From contig OZ024915.1 of assembly GCA_964017125.1 (NCBI GenBank), forward strand, positions 19,595,185-19,659,184: DNA of 64,000 nt. The letters run 5' to 3'. The stretch is from Flabesymbios commensalis. Taxonomy: Eukaryota > Annelida > Polychaeta > Terebellida > Flabelligeridae. The translations under genes and the position numbers were made by a program. Below the pieces are notes generated by a model, which saw nothing but the letters and a program-made list of their open reading frames with translations, was not told where the DNA came from and made no database searches. Below, one piece after another: positions 9,721 through 21,350 of this stretch (positions are counted from its first letter, which is position 1; every line of letters begins with the position of its first letter).

Positions 9721-12159
9721 ATATTTCACAAAGTTATGGGGGAAAAACAAATGTTGCGCCAGGAAAACGACACATCGTAGGCCAGTGTAATAATAATGAT
9801 TTATTTATTAAAGTCATTATTTCACATTTAGAAGCCAAACGTAATATCCGGCATGTTGTAAAAATGTTTAGACTATTGACAAAAAATATTTTATGATTGT
9901 TGATCACTGTCCGGCACTAGATAACCTGTCGCTCACCATATATCCGTTCTAGGCCTATTAGTACATGTATGTGGCCTATGTGATATCCACCTGCATCGTG
10001 TTTTTACAGTACCGTAAGGAAGAAAGCAATAATTTAAATGTGCGTTGGGCACGGGTGGCACCTTCCTGCCCAAGCCCTGTACTAGGGTTAAGCAAAACAT
10101 GGAGTTAATCCATCAAGGTGGTCTGCATAACCATGGCAATGATGACACACATACATGTTCCGTTCCTATTGAGACAATAAGTCGTTTAAATTTAACAATT
10201 TATGATTCTAGTAACTAGGTATATTGTGCTGGTTAAAACGCGCAGATCAACTAAAAATTATGTTTCTCAATCGGATTGACAAGTTACATAATCATGATAA
10301 TAGTATCATCTTAATATTTATATTTTTGATCAGAATAGATACCGTACAAAAGCCTGGTAATTATGCGTTGATAACACAGTTTTCAGACATAATTGAACGA
10401 ATAAAGTCCCAACCATCGGCTCAGAGATCCACACAGAACCGTAATGTAGGCTACACATATTTCTACTCCCCTAGCTTGAATGAGATGATATCACCATTAA
10501 TAACTATGATAAAATACAGTTACACGATATCGGAAATCTGTAATTTGGTGCAGAAGTTGACTTTTATATGTTTTGTGCATAGAAGATTGATGGTTGAGGA
10601 CACGCTAGGGTAATGTTGAAAATACTGACGATAAATTTATTTTATAAATATAGTATGAACATACACCATCTTCAGAAGATGTTAGTAACTAACCTAGTCT
10701 TGGCAACTAAATGCTATAGAGTGTCATGAACAGAGATTATTGGATACACTATTGTAACAAGATATGATGCAGAATATGTGGTAATCGGGGCAATAATACC
10801 GTTCGTAGCACGATCAGTATGTTTTTATGAAGATTAACATAAAATACAGAAACTTTCTAGATGTGGTCGTGATAAGGTAGAATGTATGTGGAATCAGTAG
10901 GTTCTGGTCATGCATGGTTCTAATCAGATATAAGCTCTCACTCTCACATAATATACAATAACCCAACATGTTCAGTTGTATTTTAAAGTGGTGTGGGAGC
11001 GACCCCCCCCCCCCCATTTTGCAGGAAGAGGTATCAATGTTAAAGACAATAAGTCTTACCATATATAAAGTGATAAAATCATATGATGGACGTGAAGATA
11101 TATAGGTGCCTAATAACTATATGTCTCCTCCAGACATAATAGATTAATTATCATTCATACAGAGTGTTTATTACTTATCTATTATATTCTTTTGTAATAA
11201 ACATTGATCATCTAATAATCTATACAAGACACATGTATCCTACATCAAAAACATTTCCATGCACACTGTGATGTTATCTCAGATGAATATATAACAGATA
11301 AAGTACAGAATCAGGAGGAGGGCAATACAGTTTTAGTTCAATGTTCAAATTCACCACTTTTGGTAAAGAACAATGCGATTCAACTATTCAATGAACACTG
11401 GTATTTAAGTGTGAAAAATACTGAGGTACATGATGGGACGTTAAATGTTATTATGGCAATCAAACTGTCGAATACGGACAATGTGGTAGTCGAAGGAACT
11501 GATGTAAACTTGCTCATTCTGCTACCGAAACGTTTTCATCATAGCAATGCCTAGCTGTGTAAACCTAGAACTAGTGATATTTACCGTACCATTCAACCGT
11601 CTCATTATGGCTTCCACAACACCAGCACATCAATTCTAAAAGAAAGTCATTTAAAATAATTCATAAACACCCAGAACTAGAACTTAAGCCATTCGGAGTA
11701 TTTCAATGTATCCTCTTCGTCAATAACCCCTGCCACAAAAAGTGGATATTGTTTCCGTTGTATTTTTAACCTCTTTGGCAATAAATACAGCTCTGGCCAG
11801 ATAACAATATTATAAACATCTATGAGATTGTGGTTGTAGATTCATTGATGGACAACTGCAACTAGTTCTCGTGTAAAAGCTTCCTGCTCAACCTGAAGAA
11901 CTATCACATTTAGTTTGAATTAGGACCACGATAAAGTAGCCAATGGCGTCCTATCAAGGAGTCGCTACATCAATTCCGAAGCTGCACAAATGTATGATCA
12001 ATATATTGATGAGGGTGACTATTCTAGCATTATTATTATGCAAGATGATGACATTCATGCAAATCTGAGATATACACAGCAAGCCTATGTATTGGCGATT
12101 ATCTTGGATTTTTCCCTGAAACTACATGTAATACAAAAGTTAGAGGTTATTACTGTATT
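9721..12159. other. Long stretch without a confident gene
   Basis: AT-rich, with TAGGCCTA motifs near 9950 and a poly-C run at 11002. ORFs of up to 129 codons lack domain or composition support. The only protein-like trace is at 11297-11760. Confidence 0.5.
11297..11760 (+). pseudogene. Decayed protein fragment, possibly transposon-related
   Basis: An open stretch of about 85 codons ends with NTDNVVVEGTDVNLLILLP. It recalls the (D)TD-x-VVV-x-DTDLLVLL block of uncharacterised, transposon-associated proteins of invertebrates. Further on, another frame gives PELELKPFGVFQCIL. At least one frame change separates the two. The family is not firmly recognised. Confidence 0.3.
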
Positions 12160-12612
12160 GTACTAGATTTATTGGTATTAAAAACCTATATTTAGCCACC
12201 AAAAACAACTTTCTATGACTTTTAGAAAAACGTTATGGTACTTTCTGTATTATTGGCGGCCATCTTTGATTTTCTGCGTAATAGTTGACCAGGTCTTAGA
12301 ACATGAAATTCCTCAAAACAAAAATGTTATTTTGAACACGAAAGTCAAGTTTGTTAGCCGCTGTGTACCCAGACATGATGTATAATCATGACAATTGAGA
12401 TTTTATCTGCTATTTTGGCGGCCATTTTGTTTTGCAATTTTGAAAGGGGAAAATTAAAAATAGAGCTTGGCATGGGGCAGATTTGGAATCAGCATATCCG
12501 AATTGTGTGAAAACAACTGCATGACAAATTCTACTATGAAATGCCTTACAAACTTTAAGAATGCCTCTTTTTGAAAAATGGGCCCTGACTATATAAAGTT
12601 GGTCCCCGCGCT
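12160..12612 (+). repeat. Repeat H, uninterrupted copy
   Basis: Inverted relative to the split copy at 2739/9519. It has two GGCGGCCAT blocks (12254 and 12418) and ends GGGCCCTGAC followed by GGTCCCCGCGCTGAAAG, the right end of family C. The split copy also abuts family C, so H may be the body of a larger family C-related element. Confidence 0.6.
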
Positions 12613-12822
12613 GAAAGTATAAGCCCAGATGCTATGTCCTACCGATAAAATATTCGTAACTTGAAACTTCCTTTTCAATTTAGATATTAATTATTCGGAT
12701 GAAAAATACCAGTTAATATATTCATTGTTATTTTGTGCTTTGTTTTTTAATGATTTTAATGTATTCAGTGTTTTACAATGAGAATCGTTATCTTATGGAA
12801 TAATAGATTTGTATCTTCAGCA

Positions 12823-13010
12823 TTGTGGGGAGCTTCCGTGACCGAGTGGTAGGGTGCTCGGCCTCAGACCGCCAGGGCTCGAATCTCTGATTATTTTTCT
12901 GTAGGGCAGTGTCACCTCTTTCATCTCACCATCCTCAAGATGTTCTCCTGGCACAGTTTAGCCTACATGTGCACAAAGGTGGCCTAACACCCCATTCATT
13001 TCATTTCATT
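12823..13010 (+). mobile_element. tRNA-derived SINE-1
   Basis: The head carries a pol III A-box-like GACCGAGTGGTAGGGTGC and a B-box-like GGCTCGAATCTC. The body contains CACCATCCTCAAGATG and CACAAAGGTGGCCTAA. Two further copies lie at 37242 and 45774. Confidence 0.85.
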
Positions 13011-13044
13011 ATATGTATCTTCGATAATGCGAGCTACTTGAACT

Positions 13045-13266
13045 TTAACCTTTTAACCGCCAAATTATTCAATTTGAATTTTCACCCACTTGAAGTTGTG
13101 TCTCGCTGACGCGATTCACAACTTCAAGTGAGTGAAAATTATTCAGATTTGACAAAATGAAAGTCAACGGTTTTCAAATATTGCTGGTTATTTGAAATAT
13201 GGTACTCATTGTGCTAATAAAAAATGAAAACCCGAATTTATGCGGCACCGGCGGTTAAAGGGTTAA
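13045..13266 (+). mobile_element. TTAA-MITE family A
   Basis: TTAA-flanked ends, TTAACC(T)TTTAACCGCC and GGCGGTTAAAGGGTTAA. The central hairpin has arms CACTTGAAGTTGTG / CACAACTTCAAGTG and a GTCA-type tip. The body includes TTTGACAAAATG and GTGCTAATAAAAAATG. It is slightly shortened after the hairpin. No coding capacity. Type copy for the A descriptions below. Confidence 0.9.
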
Positions 13267-13336
13267 CAAAAATGACCTATTTATCGTGCTATCGAATTTT
13301 TTTTTACTTCAATTATTATAACCAATCCCAGCAAAG

Positions 13337-13412
13337 ATGGAACGTTGGCCGAATGTTGATTGCAGCCCATCACCGAAACAACATTGGTTCAAGGCTTCGT
13401 GTTTTCTGGCTT
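13337..13412. repeat. Foldback F, degenerate copy
   Basis: GGAACGTTGGCC and AACATTGGTTCAAGG flank a decayed centre. Confidence 0.5.
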
Positions 13413-13597
13413 ATTACTAACATAACTGGGCATATTTGGCAATTGTCAGATTTGTAAAATAATGAAGAATAGCATAGGATGATAAAATAAAATAAAATAA
13501 AAAGTGGTTGGCCATGAACACGTGGATCGACAGGGGGAGCTGATGGATTATTGAAGACCATCGCTGGTTGTGAATGAGGTTAATGAGGTTAATGTAC

Positions 13598-13705
13598 AGC
13601 AAACACGACACATTTTACTCAATATTGTTGTAATGTTGGGCCAGCCTCGTAGACGGCGGGCCAACAGTAAAACAGCATCGGTTCCATGTCTCCTTCTTGT
13701 TGGAC
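13598..13705. repeat. Foldback F copy
   Basis: An imperfect palindrome with inner arms TGTTGGGCCAGCCTCG / CGGCGGGCCAACAG and outer CAGCAAACACGACAC. Confidence 0.7.
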
Positions 13706-14006
13706 ATTTATGCGTCACACAACAACCGCGCATAAACATAATAAATAGAACAATTATTATTTATACATTCAGACGTCAGAGAATATATTCATAGGGGATG
13801 TCAGTCTAACGTGAGCGAAATCATTATGTGGAAAATGTCTCATACAGAGACAGCAGGAGAATAAGAAAACTAAGCAGTTTTGACTTTCACGTTATGTTCT
13901 ATGGAGTGGAAAGTAAGTACATAGTAGTTTTTCCAGTTTACATCGTATGAGCTATTTGTACAACTATCATCATGATCATGACTATGTGGCGGTTACCACT
14001 TTTATC

Positions 14007-14248
14007 AACCCTTTAACCGCCAAATTATTCAATTTGAATTTTCACCCACTTGAAGTTGTGCCTCGCTAACGCGATCCACAACATCAAGTGAGTGACAATT
14101 ATTCAGATTTGACAAAATGGAGGTCAACTGTTACCAAATATTGCTGATTGATGTCACATTTTATCTTAACATGTTCAAAAGGTGGTAAATAATGTGCTAA
14201 TAAAAAATGAAAATCCGAATATATGCGACACCGGCGGTTAAAGGGTAA
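14007..14248 (+). mobile_element. TTAA-MITE family A
   Basis: Nearly full-length, with intact hairpin arms and a GTTA-type tip (CGCTAACGCG). The left flank is TCAA, so one target copy has mutated. Confidence 0.9.
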
Positions 14249-15025
14249 TACTAATAATGAATTTATTGAATACATGCATATATTTTTGTACATAGATATA
14301 CTATTTTAATCTTTACGCTAATGATATGGCCGATTGAATATAATAATGAATCATACAAAATGGATATACAGTATCAAGGAGAATAGCTTAGCAGGTATTG
14401 ATTACACCTTTTCTGGTAGCCATCCACCTGATAAAAAATAAAAAAAATTATATATCATTTGTAGATATATATAAGAGTTAGATGTCGTAATTCAGTACAA
14501 TAGCAACATTCAGCAACATAACGCTGTTTCCTGAAAATGATCATTCAAATAGATCTGTGACTTTCAAAAATGATTCTACAGTTTTTTTTAATTTTGTGGC
14601 AGATAATTCCATAAGTAAACAATATGATTGGAACGTTTTACAAAAAGACACTCTCATCAATCGAGCTGCGGGTATAAAGGTCAATGCTGTTTAAAAAAAT
14701 TGAAATATCGTATATTACTTTAAGGCATGTCCAAAAAATAGGGTCATCTCGATCTCATTGTTAAACATGTTGAAGACATTTTTTTTAATTTGAAGTAATT
14801 TCTGGCAACTGTCAGCTGAATGATGACATATGTATTTAGTCACTTAACTTTGTAGCCGCTCCAACAATCGCACATTATATTAGTGAAACTTGTTCCGCTC
14901 CATAGTGGTGTACAATATTCCAGTATTTGACGAGCTAAAGCACAATATAACATTGATTTCATTTGCTGTGGAGCGTGCCATCCCGGCATACGTTTTATCA
15001 GACCACATACGTTATTAGCTGTTTT

Positions 15026-15269
15026 AAACCCTTAACCGCCAAATTATTCTATCTGAAAATTTACCCACTAGAAGTTGAGTCTCGCTGACGCGATCCACAA
15101 CTTCAAGTGAGTGAAAATTATTCAGATTTGACAAAATGGAGGTCAACTGTTTTCAAATATTGCTGATTGATGTCTCATTTTATCTCTAACATGTTTAAAA
15201 GGTGGTACCTAATGTGCTAATAAAAAATGAACACCCGAATATATGCGGCACCGGCGGTTAAAGGGTTAA
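15026..15269 (+). mobile_element. TTAA-MITE family A in the LINE remnant
   Basis: Full-length, hairpin with a GTCA-type tip and one arm change (CACTAGAAG). It lies between readable RT segments of the LINE remnant, with TTAA-like flanks. Confidence 0.9.
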
Positions 15270-15514
15270 ACAATTTTTTTTATATGAGGACTCCAGGATA
15301 GTGTCGAGTTAACATTATTTCCAATGTCTAATAGCTCAGTTACACGTTCAATTGGCACACCATTGATCTAATTAAAGTCCCGGAGATGTATTATTGTTAC
15401 AGTAATAACAGGACATTTTAATACATTAAAGTAATCAGCCACTTTTTTGACCACAAATAAAAATTATCAGTATCCTCTTTAATATCACAACAATCGTTTT
15501 GACTTCTAACCTGT

Positions 15515-15699
15515 TTAACCCTATAACCGCCAAATTATTCAATTGGAAGTATTTAGACTTGACAAAATGGAGTTCAACAAATTTCAAATCTTGCTGGTTG
15601 ATGTCACATTTTATTTTTAACATATTTAAAATGTGGTTATTAATGAGCTAATAAAAAATGAAAACCCGAATATATGCGGCACCGGCGGTTAAAGGGTCA
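15515..15699 (+). mobile_element. TTAA-MITE family A lacking its hairpin
   Basis: Both ends are present (TTAACCCTATAACCGCC, GGCGGTTAAAGGG). The sequence runs from CAATTGGAAG straight to TTTAGACTTGACAAAATGG, so the whole hairpin is missing. It sits next to the FADD motif of the LINE remnant. Confidence 0.85.
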
Positions 15700-15764
15700 A
15701 ATGCTTTACTATCATCGGCAAACAAAGCAACTATGATGTTTTTTTATATTTCAGGGTAAATCAT

Positions 15765-15850
15765 TTTTTATTTAACATTACCCGCTTGAAATTGTGTTTT
15801 GCTACCGCGACCCACAACTTTAAGCTGATAAAATACTTAAATATAAAATA
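15765..15850. repeat. Degenerate hairpin module
   Basis: CCGCTTGAAATTGTG ... CCACAACTTTAAGC with a GGTA-type tip, a decayed relative of the A/B hairpin. A similar trace lies at 17328-17375. Confidence 0.5.
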
Positions 15851-15953
15851 CAAACCTAGTGTCCAACAGCAAATTTGATGTTCATTTTTCATTGCAGTTT
15901 TCGTGTTTGAAGGCCACAGATAAAGGTCAAAACGGCCATAGGGATGAAAGTGT

Positions 15954-16393
15954 CAACCCTTTCCCAGCTGATCACGACAAATGTCGTTTTTAATCCGTTT
16001 TGTCAACCGATTAAATCACAGTCATCGGGAATGAAATGAGTTTTTAAACATCAAGATTTGGAAATGTTTGGCGTCAAATTAGACAAATATCAGTAATTGG
16101 CAGCTGGCTGAAAATGTATCTTATTTAACCCTTTAACCGCCAAATTATTCAATTTGAATTTGCACCCACTTGAAGTTGTGTCTCGCTGACGCGATCCACA
16201 ACTTCAAGTGAGTAAAATTATTCAGATTTGACAAAATGGAGGTCAACAAATTTCAAATCTTGCTGATTAATGTCACGTTTTACCTTAAACAGGTTTGAAA
16301 GTTAATATGTAATATATGCTAATAAAAAAAATTAAAAAACGAATATGAACGGCACCGGCGGTTAAAGGATTAATTTATCAGGATAAGGGTTAA
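15954..16393 (-). mobile_element. TTAA-MITE family B, interrupted by family A
   Basis: The B body (GACAAATGTCG, AACCGATTAAATCAC, ACATCAAGATTTGG) runs to 16124. Its end, TTTATCAGGATAAGGGTTAA, resumes at 16374 after a family A insertion at TTAA. The B hairpin has shrunk to GGCAGCTGGC at 16098. Confidence 0.75.
16125..16373 (+). mobile_element. TTAA-MITE family A inside family B
   Basis: Full-length, with TTAA on both sides. It lies 65 bp upstream of the first lectin exon, in the putative 5' UTR intron. Confidence 0.9.
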
Positions 16394-16437
16394 CAATTAT
16401 GTACGGCTTTCTTCTAACTTATAATCGTATGTTTCAG

Positions 16438-17785
16438 ATAACGTACGGTAACAATGCGTCTGCTTCTCCTCTACCTGGGCTTATGCCTGATGTTGCCAGA
16501 TGTCCTGTCATTGTGTCCTTCTGGGTTGGTTGAAGTGGAGAGCTGGTGTTACAGTTTTCAAGGATCTTACGCTGATGTGGCTGGTGCTAACAGCCACTGT
16601 AACACACTGAATGACGGAAGCAAAGTAGTTGACATTGAGACGGAAGCCGAATTTAATGCCTTGACAAACTGGTTGACTAGTAAGTGAAAATAAACGATTT
16701 GCTAATTTATGTCCGTCGATAGATGATGTGCAAAACCTGTAGCTATAGCGAGACCGACCAACCGATCGACTCGTTCCTTTGTTCGTTCATTCATTCATTC
16801 ATTCATTCATTCATTCATTCATTCATTCATTCATTCATTCATTCATTCATTCATTCATTCATTCATTCATTCATTCATTCATTCATTCATTCATTCATTC
16901 ATTCATTCATTCATTCATTCATTCATTCGTTCGTTCGTTCGTTCGTTCGTTCGTTCGTTCGTTCGTTCGTTCGTTCATTCTTTCATTTATTTATTCATTT
17001 ATTCTATAGAAACCTCAAAACAGCTATACGTATTGTTGTCTATGTATTATTATGTATGCTATGTATTGTTGTGTATTATTGTGTATTCTATACTTACAAA
17101 ACTCTTATTGTTGTATCTGGCCTCAGCTTTTTTTCAAGGACAAAGTGTTGTATGAGTTTATCGCAAACGATATGCTAATTTGAAAGATTTGTCGAATTTT
17201 ATTCAAGTGAAGTTATTTTATTACGTGATGGAATAAAAAACTTGAACATTTACTTGGCTCGAAATTGCGAGCGTCTTTAATTTTTCATTATTACTTTTTA
17301 TGTGTATGCTATTGTATTTTAATTTAACATTATTACCCGCTTGTAATTATGTCTTGCTACAGCGACCCACAACTTTTATTCATTTATTTATTCATTTATT
17401 TCATTAAACACCTTAAAACAGATATATATACTTATTGTTGTGTATTCTATGCTTTATTGTGTATGCTATGTATTGGTGTGTATTGTTGTGTATTCTATTC
17501 TTAAGGAACGCTATTGTTGTATCTGGCTGTAGCTTTTGTTTCACGATACTGATACATTCCATTGATATGGTTATGTTAACAGCCATTAACGGTAATGGAT
17601 GGTATCAGACGGGTGGTTATGGAGACAGCACTGGCTACTGGTGGAGCACGGGTGAGGTCGTGCCTTATGATGGTCTGCAGTTAGACCAGCCTGGATCCAG
17701 CACCTGCTTGATTTTGAAGATGAGCTATTTGTCGGTACAAGATGATACTTGTCAGAGCAACCATTTTATCTGTGAGGCAGGTTAG
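16438..17785 (+). CDS. Secreted single-domain C-type lectin
   Basis: Two coding exons: 16454-16679 and 17583-17785. They join in phase 1 (donor GTAAGT, acceptor GTTAACAG) to give 142 aa. An acceptor TTTCAG just before 16438 implies an upstream 5' UTR exon, so the coding start is the ATG at 16454. Residues 1-20 are a signal peptide. The rest is one CTLD with the six long-form cysteines: C21/C32, C49/C139, C117/C132. The fold motif GYWWSTGE is at 93-100 and HFICEAG ends the protein. The usual EPN/QPD sugar motif is replaced by QPG (111-113), and WND by VQDD (127-130), so canonical Ca-dependent sugar binding is doubtful. Proteins of this type are secreted recognition or venom/mucus lectins. A GTTAGT after GCAG could be a weak donor instead of the stop, which would extend the gene. 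Confidence 0.85.
16782..16978 (+). repeat. (TTCA)n to (TTCG)n microsatellite
   Basis: About 35 TTCA units pass into about 12 TTCG units inside lectin intron 1. The switch is a single C/A change fixed across a block. The repeat creates long artefactual SFIH / RSFV open frames. Confidence 0.98.
16985..17545 (+). repeat. Duplicated segment in lectin intron
   Basis: 16985-17125 and 17385-17535 are diverged direct copies, sharing TTATTCATTTATT, TGTGTATTCTAT and ATTGTTGTATCTGGC. A hairpin-module trace (17328-17375) lies between them. Confidence 0.65.
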
Positions 17786-17806
17786 TAATTCAAATATAGG
17801 ATAGAT

Positions 17807-18047
17807 AAGGGGGCAACTATTCAATTTCAAGGGGGGGGGGGGGGTGGCTGGAGTATTTTGGAAATAAGTAACTTTGGGCAGACTCTGCATGAAATAAATA
17901 ATTTCTTTCAAGAACTACCCTATATTATAAACATGTATTGAAATTCGAAATTTTCAGCGCGCAGCTGAGCAGGGTTGAAATAAATAATTTGTATACGACA
18001 AAAACTATTGCCCCCCCCCCTCCCTGGATAATGGATGGTGGCCACTA
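17807..18047. mobile_element. Element G (G-rich-ended MITE)
   Basis: Inverted ends: a GGGGGCAACTATTCAATT-type end and, read inward from the right, TGGCCACCATCCATTATCC. Each runs into a G/C homopolymer. The body has repeated GAAATAAATAATTT. It starts 21 bp after the lectin stop and supplies AATAAA at 17893, a possible polyadenylation signal for that gene. Confidence 0.6.
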
Positions 18048-18509
18048 AATACATCATTGGCTTTAAAATAAAAATCAGTTCTAAATGGCTTTTTCTATTT
18101 TTCCTCCAAGATAATGAACGTGTTGTAAAATAAGTTACATTATGACTGGAGCATACCATAACGGCGATAAAAACGTTTTTTTAGTATTTTTTTAGAAGCT
18201 ACACATGCTCTCTCTCCTATGCATGGCTCTTTACGACACTTAATAATGTTGAAATTGAATTTCCTAAAAGAGACTTAGTATCATAAATGAGAATCATAAA
18301 TGATATGGCGATACCTATGTTCTTGTGGTCAAGGAATCACATAAAATGACCTATTTTGTTGTAGTTTGCAAATTATGAGCTGCTCCAGTTTTTTTCCATG
18401 AAATAGGCCTTCTTAAAAAGGGTAGGCCTGCAGTCAAATTTGACCTATTTTGACTTAAGTCTTTTTCTAAATGACAATTTTTGTAAAGCTGCTTTCATAG
18501 AGTTGAATA
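18048..18509. other. No gene recognised
   Basis: AT-rich, with TAGGCC motifs at 18405-18425. Nothing else stands out. Confidence 0.45.
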
Positions 18510-21350
18510 CCATTTGTTAATAGGCCTAGGCCTACAGCTGAAAATAAATAGTATGTGCTGCATCATAGTGAACAAAATATGTTGGCTCAAACAGCCTGCG
18601 CCTGCAGCTGTACATACCAAATCAACATTTACTGTAAATGACAGCAGCAATAGTGTGGAAATGCGTCTAGCAGAATTGGAAAAAAAGACTGAAAAATTGA
18701 ATGAAGTGACTGATAATTTGAACAAAAATCTACTTAATCTGACAAAACTACTAAATACTGAAGCAGCACAGAAAACCAACCAAAGAGCACTATAGGTATT
18801 ATAGGATAATAGATCAAAGCAAGGAGGTCAGCTGTGCTATATGCGTGCCGAGATTTTGGACATTTATCCAGGGACTGTAGGAATAGGAGAGATTCCCAGT
18901 ATCACCATAATAGATCACAGGGAGGGAGATATATTCCTTCACATAACCATGATAACCCTAATAACATCTCACCTGGCTATGACAGTGATAACACACATCT
19001 GAAAATATCACCAGCTACACCGGCTCACCAAACTCATATGCAACCCCTTCCTTCATTAAATTTATATAGTGCAGGTTCAAAACATGGTGGTTTGTTTTCT
19101 GAACCTGAGATAATTATCATAGCAGTATCAGTACACCAACATCAAACTAGCGGGGGCTGACTTTAATGGTCAAGAGGTAGCCATAGAAAGTGATGGCCAC
19201 CAAAAAGAAACATAAGTTAATACACACCCACAGCCACAATAGAATTCCATCAGGCGAGAGTTACCCAAGTGTAATGGTGTGTATATCTAAGGGAAAATAC
19301 AAAGAGTTGATGTAATTTTCACTGCAGATACAGGTGCAAATTGTTCGATAATTTCTAAATTTGTGTATTCTGCTATACCCGAAGTTCCAAGACCTCCCAT
19401 GCAGCACAGTGCAGTATCCAGTATACTTGGAGCCAATGGGCAACCACTCCAAGAAATTGCCATGGTGATGGTGGATTTTCAACTGCACACCCTGAGACTG
19501 ACAGCTGTGGTTATAGTGACTGATATAGCTGATGAATATTGTTGGGTATTGACATACTTAAAAATTCAACAAGCGTGCCTGCTGATATCCTGCTCAGCAA
19601 AGGAGTCATTCAACTGGGAGGTATAGCTATACCATGTTTTACCAATGATCATCACTGTAAGATTCGTACAGTTTTGGCAGCAGAAGACATGATCATTCCT
19701 GCCAGAAGTTGTTGACTCACACAGGATTAAACAAAATATAAAGAGTATGGTGATCGAGCCAACTAATTCATTTCACAGTCAATATAGTCTAGCTATGGAA
19801 TTCACCTTAGTCTCACCAAATAAACATGGATTTTGTCAAATTTAGAGTTATGAATCCATGTCCAGAAGCCAAATCTATACATCAAAATGCTGCAATTGGG
19901 ATAGCTGAGAGTATTGATAAGTCAAAGTGAGAATGGTTGTGAAGAAATACGGCATAATTCAATACGCCATGTTCAAGCTAAGGACCACAAGAGCAAAGAT
20001 GAAAAATACCAGAAAAAATACCAGGCACTACAATATGTTGTGGAGGGGAGGACTGATTCACAAAAAAAAGCTTGTGACCTCTGTACTGTTAGAATGTGTC
20101 CAGGCTTTATCTAAGGATTAAAATGACTTGGGTCAGACACATCTATCTGGCTGAACACATCATTGATACTGCAGATACTAGACCTATTAACCCTTTAACC
20201 GCCGGTTACATCAACCAGCGAGATTTGAAAAGAGTTGACCTCCATTTTGTCAAATCTGAATAATTTTCACTCACTTGAAGTTGTGGATCGCGTCAGCGAG
20301 ACACAACTTCAAGTGGGTAAAATTCCAATTAAATACTTTGGCGGTTAAGGGGTTAAGCAAAGACCCAGAAAAATACATTTAGCCTTTGCTAATGAAGACA
20401 GAAAAGTTATAGACGACCTGAAGAGTAAGGGTGTGATTCTCAACTCACCTTCTTGCTGGGCTACTCCTAGTAAAGAAATCTAATGGCAAGAGCAGACCTT
20501 GTGTTGATTATAGGAAATTAAGTTACCATAGAGAAGCCTTGCAATGTGGGCCATGTCAGAAGTGCCGAAAGTGTGAGATAGACATGGCGGGCAACTGTAG
20601 TCGAGTGACTCAAGTAAATAGAATAAAGAGATATTCTGGAAGGTTGTGGAGATTCCTAAAGTTCTGCTGCAGTCATTTTATTGTTACTATTTAATGGATA
20701 GCTTCTTGTTTGTCTCGGGTGAGACGTCAAGGAACAAAAGGTGGGGCATCGCTACATTTGCGGGCTGTGTAAACAAGAACTATGGCGCATAAGGAACTAG
20801 CCCGGGTAGAAGAGAGACCTACTAGTAAGAAGCCTAGTGACGATCAGATAGGAAGAGGCAGCTGGGTATCATGGTCTCCCACATATAAAGCGGAACACAC
20901 CACACACCACCTGCATTTACAGGCTGGTCTGCTATCAATTGACAATAATATATAAATTCGCTGTTTTCCTACGAAGGATGGATCTGGTAATCTAAAACAA
21001 TTACTCGTACCACAGACCATGCGAAAAGAGAGTGTATAAATTATCAATCTATTCTATACTTTCTGGACATCTTGGGGTGAAGAAAACCCTGGAAAAAATG
21101 AGAAGAACATTTTACTGGTATAGGATGAAAGAAGATATTAAAATCTGGATAGGACGATGTGACAATTGTGCCATCTAAAAAATAGTGACAATTCAGACAA
21201 TGAGGATTTTGAAGTGACAATTCAGACAATGAGGATTTTGATGATGAAGAAGAGCAATTGTGTAGTGTGTACATCAGAACAGATGTACGTGGCCAATTGT
21301 ACATCATTCTATGGATCAAAGACAGACTGTCTGTTCACCATGTATTGTGC
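18510..21350 (+). mobile_element. Ty3/Gypsy-like LTR retrotransposon fossil, broken
   Basis: Recognisable parts, in order: a coiled-coil then CCHC zinc-knuckle region of gag (about 18650-18880), a retropepsin region with a DTGA active site (about 19310-19580), the start of a reverse transcriptase (about 20370-20530), and an integrase zinc-binding region (about 21050-21180). The order fits Ty3/Gypsy. It is broken in many places (roughly ten or more) and I see no LTRs. A family A MITE has since inserted at 20187-20356, so it is older than that burst. Confidence 0.8.
20187..20356 (-). mobile_element. TTAA-MITE family A in the LTR fossil
   Basis: TTAA on both sides. Part of the body beyond the hairpin is missing: the end CCGCCGG runs directly into TTACATCAACCAG. 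The hairpin is intact with a GTCA tip. Confidence 0.88.

Larger units (their letters stand above)
14440..15745 (-). pseudogene. Decayed LINE reverse transcriptase, cut by two MITEs
   Basis: On the minus strand LFADDSKAF (RT motif C) is readable at about 15702-15728. The next pieces are NGVPIERVTE and LSWSPHIKK (15270-15370), then MKSMLYCALARQILEYCTPL (14900-14970) and WNYLPQN near 14620. This order is that of the RT and thumb of CR1/Jockey-group LINEs. Several frameshifts and stops are present, and the endonuclease half is absent (5' truncation). Family A MITEs interrupt it at 15026-15269 and 15515-15699, so it predates them. It differs in sequence from the full-length LINE at 2961-9511. Confidence 0.75.

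Noticed and set aside
10224-10613. 129-codon plus-strand ORF
   Set aside because: Composition follows AT content, with no domain, splice or promoter support.
12823-13010. True tRNA genes at A/B-box sites (also 37242, 45774, 45961, 49583)
   Set aside because: No cloverleaf with a proper acceptor stem; the repeated SINE bodies explain the boxes.
16723-17178. 151-codon ORF with long SFIH and RSFV repeats
   Set aside because: It is the translation of the TTCA/TTCG microsatellite in a lectin intron.
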